Part shown: in pieces, positions 40,589 to 42,312 of the stretch | Position numbering within the stretch: the first letter of the stretch is position 1 | How the letters are laid out: each line of letters begins with the position of its first letter | DNA from: Dehalococcoidales bacterium | GTDB lineage: Bacteria > Chloroflexota > Dehalococcoidia > Dehalococcoidales > RBG-16-60-22 | Direction: 5' to 3' | DNA length: 42,312 nucleotides | Assembly: GCA_028714335.1 (NCBI GenBank) | Contig: JAQTMM010000009.1 | Span: forward strand, 1-42,312 | Program-made: the position numbers and the translations under genes | Notes under the pieces: generated by a model | What the model saw: only the letters and a program-made list of their open reading frames with translations | Database searches by the model: none | What the model was told of the DNA's origin: nothing

Positions 40589-42286
40589 TTGGCCACAATA
40601 GAAGAATTGGGTGAAGTCATTTCTACAGACGTATTAATCGTCGGCGGCGGAATCGGGGGCCTGGTAACGGCCGTCAAGGTGAAAGAAGAAAATCCGGAGG
40701 CCGATGTATTGATCGTTGAAAAACAGACTGTGGGGTGGGCCGGGAAAGCGACAAAAATCGGCGGTATCCTGGCATTCCTCGGGCCAAATAATAACGGGGA
40801 TAAATTCCTTGATTTCCAGATCCGTTCTTCAGGTTTTTACTTGAATGACCAGGACTTATTATCCAAATATATACACAGTTCTTACATGGCAATTGAGGAT
40901 TTTGATAAATGGGGCACTAAACTCGCACGAACTCCGGATGGTAAACTCGTTGCCTTCCCCAATAACTTTGCCCCTGAATTATCTATGACTTTTATCGATA
41001 TTGACTTGATGCTCCCTATCCGGGCTAAAGCCCGCCAAATGGGAACTAAATTTATGAACAAAATCCATGTAGTAGATTTACTGAAACGAGCGGACAAGGT
41101 TATTGGAGCGGCAGGTTTTGATATTGTTACCGGTAAATTCTCTATATTCAGAGCTAAAGCAACCGTACTGGCTAACGGCAGCTGTGGCTACAAAGTGAGG
41201 AGGTTTTGGGTTGCGGGTACCGGCGATGGCATTGCTGCAGCTTACCGGGCAGGGGCAGAAATGCGTAATGCTGAATACGGCAACCTCTACGGCCACACCG
41301 TATACCAGGATACCGATGGAGGTATGGTAGGTCACCAGTTTCTCTTCAATTCAAAGGGTGAGAACTTAGCCCAAAAATATTTACCAAACTCTGGTCCTAC
41401 CGGCGTTTTTTTACCAGTGCCTTTGGCTATAGGCATGGAAACAGAAATAGCCGAAGGAAGAGGCCCGATAACATTCGTTCCACCACCTCCACAAGGCGGT
41501 GGCTATCCAAAGATGGGTCTTCCAAAGATTAATGACTGGTCGCAACGCATGGCTGAAAAGGAATCTAAATACGGATTACCTCCGGGTACTAAACGTGAGA
41601 TTGCCATACCGTTACATGGAGAAACCTCATGCATTAAAGTAGACCATGAAATGAGAACTTCCCTAAAAGGACTCTGGGCTATTGGGGATACCAGTTATGC
41701 CGGTTCAGCCGTGGCTGGAGCGGTATGTTCGCCTCCCGGAATTACACCCGGTTCGGGAATTATGTACGCAGTAATCAGCGCTGGATGGGCGGGGCCTTCG
41801 GCGGCCCGCTATGCAAAAGAAGTTCCTAAAATTAGTTTGGACTCTTCTGAGATCAAAAATCTCAAAGAAGAAATACTTGCCCCGATGCGGAGCGGAAAAA
41901 CCTTTTTGCCTAGTGATGCTATTAGTGCTTTGCAGGAAGTAACCGCACCAATAAAGTACAACCTCCGGCGTAGTAATGAGCGTTTGAATAAGTCTATCGC
42001 CAGAGTAAAAGAACTCAACGAAAAACTTACTGAATTAGTGGCAAAAGACTTTCATTATTTGAGTAAATGCCATGAAGTAAAGAGCATGGTTTTATGCGCC
42101 GAATTAACATTCAGGTCAGCTTTAATGAGAGAGGAAAGCCGCGGATCCCACTTCCGGGAAGATTTCCCCAACCGTGATGACAAAAACTGGTTGAAGTGGG
42201 TAATTATCAAACAGGATAGTGGCAAGATGAAGCTTACAACACAGCCGATACCAATAGATAAGTATAAAATCAAACCCACTGATTAA
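40589..42286 (+). CDS. fumarate reductase/AprA-like FAD flavoprotein
   Basis: The 565-residue protein has the FAD site VGGGIGG (18-24), the second dinucleotide-binding region around ATVLANGSCGYKVRRFW, GTGDGIAAAYRAGAEMRN, and late GLWAIGDTSYAGSAVAGAV. The C-terminal domain contains MREESRGSHFREDFPNRDD, the conserved Arg-rich substrate/FAD segment of the succinate dehydrogenase-fumarate reductase-AprA superfamily. Start is TTG with AAGGAGG upstream. The adjacent ferredoxin is the likely beta subunit. Adenylylsulfate reduction is unlikely as no sulfur genes are nearby; reduction or dehydrogenation of a ring or enone intermediate fits the neighbours better. Confidence 0.9.
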   Translation: MATIEELGEVISTDVLIVGGGIGGLVTAVKVKEENPEADVLIVEKQTVGWAGKATKIGGILAFLGPNNNGDKFLDFQIRSSGFYLNDQDLLSKYIHSSYMAIEDFDKWGTKLARTPDGKLVAFPNNFAPELSMTFIDIDLMLPIRAKARQMGTKFMNKIHVVDLLKRADKVIGAAGFDIVTGKFSIFRAKATVLANGSCGYKVRRFWVAGTGDGIAAAYRAGAEMRNAEYGNLYGHTVYQDTDGGMVGHQFLFNSKGENLAQKYLPNSGPTGVFLPVPLAIGMETEIAEGRGPITFVPPPPQGGGYPKMGLPKINDWSQRMAEKESKYGLPPGTKREIAIPLHGETSCIKVDHEMRTSLKGLWAIGDTSYAGSAVAGAVCSPPGITPGSGIMYAVISAGWAGPSAARYAKEVPKISLDSSEIKNLKEEILAPMRSGKTFLPSDAISALQEVTAPIKYNLRRSNERLNKSIARVKELNEKLTELVAKDFHYLSKCHEVKSMVLCAELTFRSALMREESRGSHFREDFPNRDDKNWLKWVIIKQDSGKMKLTTQPIPIDKYKIKPTD

Positions 42287-42312
42287 CCACAAATAAGTCT
42301 CTACAACAAACG

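Noticed and set aside
40301-42286. Dissimilatory adenylylsulfate reductase (aprAB)
   Set aside because: The fold is related, but there is no sat, qmo or dsr gene nearby and the gene order follows a PhlG-like hydrolase. A catabolic flavoprotein is more likely.
1-42312. CRISPR array or insertion sequence
   Set aside because: I saw no regularly spaced direct repeats and no transposase. The only mobile-element gene is the serine recombinase.

Overview
The window looks like a chromosomal contig from a strictly anaerobic bacterium, most probably a Chloroflexota lineage close to the Dehalococcoidia. This placement is an inference from gene content: a trimeric [FeFe] hydrogenase, an indolepyruvate:ferredoxin oxidoreductase, an FmdE protein, several NuoEFG-like electron modules, tandem FAD oxidoreductases and a tRNA-associated serine recombinase. 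No rRNA or marker phylogeny was available.

Layout. 1-500: a small unknown ORF, a terminator and tRNA-Lys(CTT). 495-2190 (minus): FmdE and a SAM methyltransferase behind a sigma70-type promoter, a folded RNA leader and an intrinsic terminator, which together look like an attenuation riboswitch. 2200-5228 (minus): a NuoG/NuoF/NuoE-like trio with no catalytic partner, divergent from a LuxR-type regulator (5353-6336). 6367-12294 (minus): a [FeFe] hydrogenase operon, HydA, a small membrane protein, HydC, and a 1029-residue HydB carrying a C-terminal GltD-like NAD(P)H/FAD module. 12730-16841 (plus): a DUF4870-type membrane protein and two paralogous FAD oxidoreductases. 16890-20814 (minus): IorB and an IorA whose ferredoxin domain is split by another GltD-like module. 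20986-23465: a zinc alcohol dehydrogenase divergent from a cupin-like/ferredoxin/cupin-like operon. 23581-33648: mostly housekeeping genes (zinc ribbon, ComF, HPF, MGMT, RadC, site-2 protease, DnaE) and membrane proteins.

At tRNA-Val(GAC) (33789-33865) the character changes. A serine recombinase runs antisense into the tRNA. Its N-terminus, including the catalytic serine region, is missing and is replaced in frame by the first ~45 codons of an aldehyde dehydrogenase. Beyond it lies an apparently AT-richer catabolic locus: a minus-strand operon (SDR, cyclase-family hydrolase, cupin, CaiB-type CoA transferase, SDR, truncated aldehyde dehydrogenase) and a divergent plus-strand operon (PhlG-like C-C hydrolase, ferredoxin, AprA/FrdA-like flavoprotein). 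The two operons share overlapping back-to-back promoters with a palindromic operator candidate.

Together the genes describe an anaerobe that moves electrons between H2, ferredoxin, NAD(P)H and 2-oxoacid or carbonyl substrates through modular flavin/Fe-S proteins. The strongest leads for new biology are the fmdE leader RNA, the two GltD fusions, the cupin-ferredoxin-cupin operon, the PhlG-ferredoxin-flavoprotein operon, and the recombinase/aldehyde dehydrogenase chimera.
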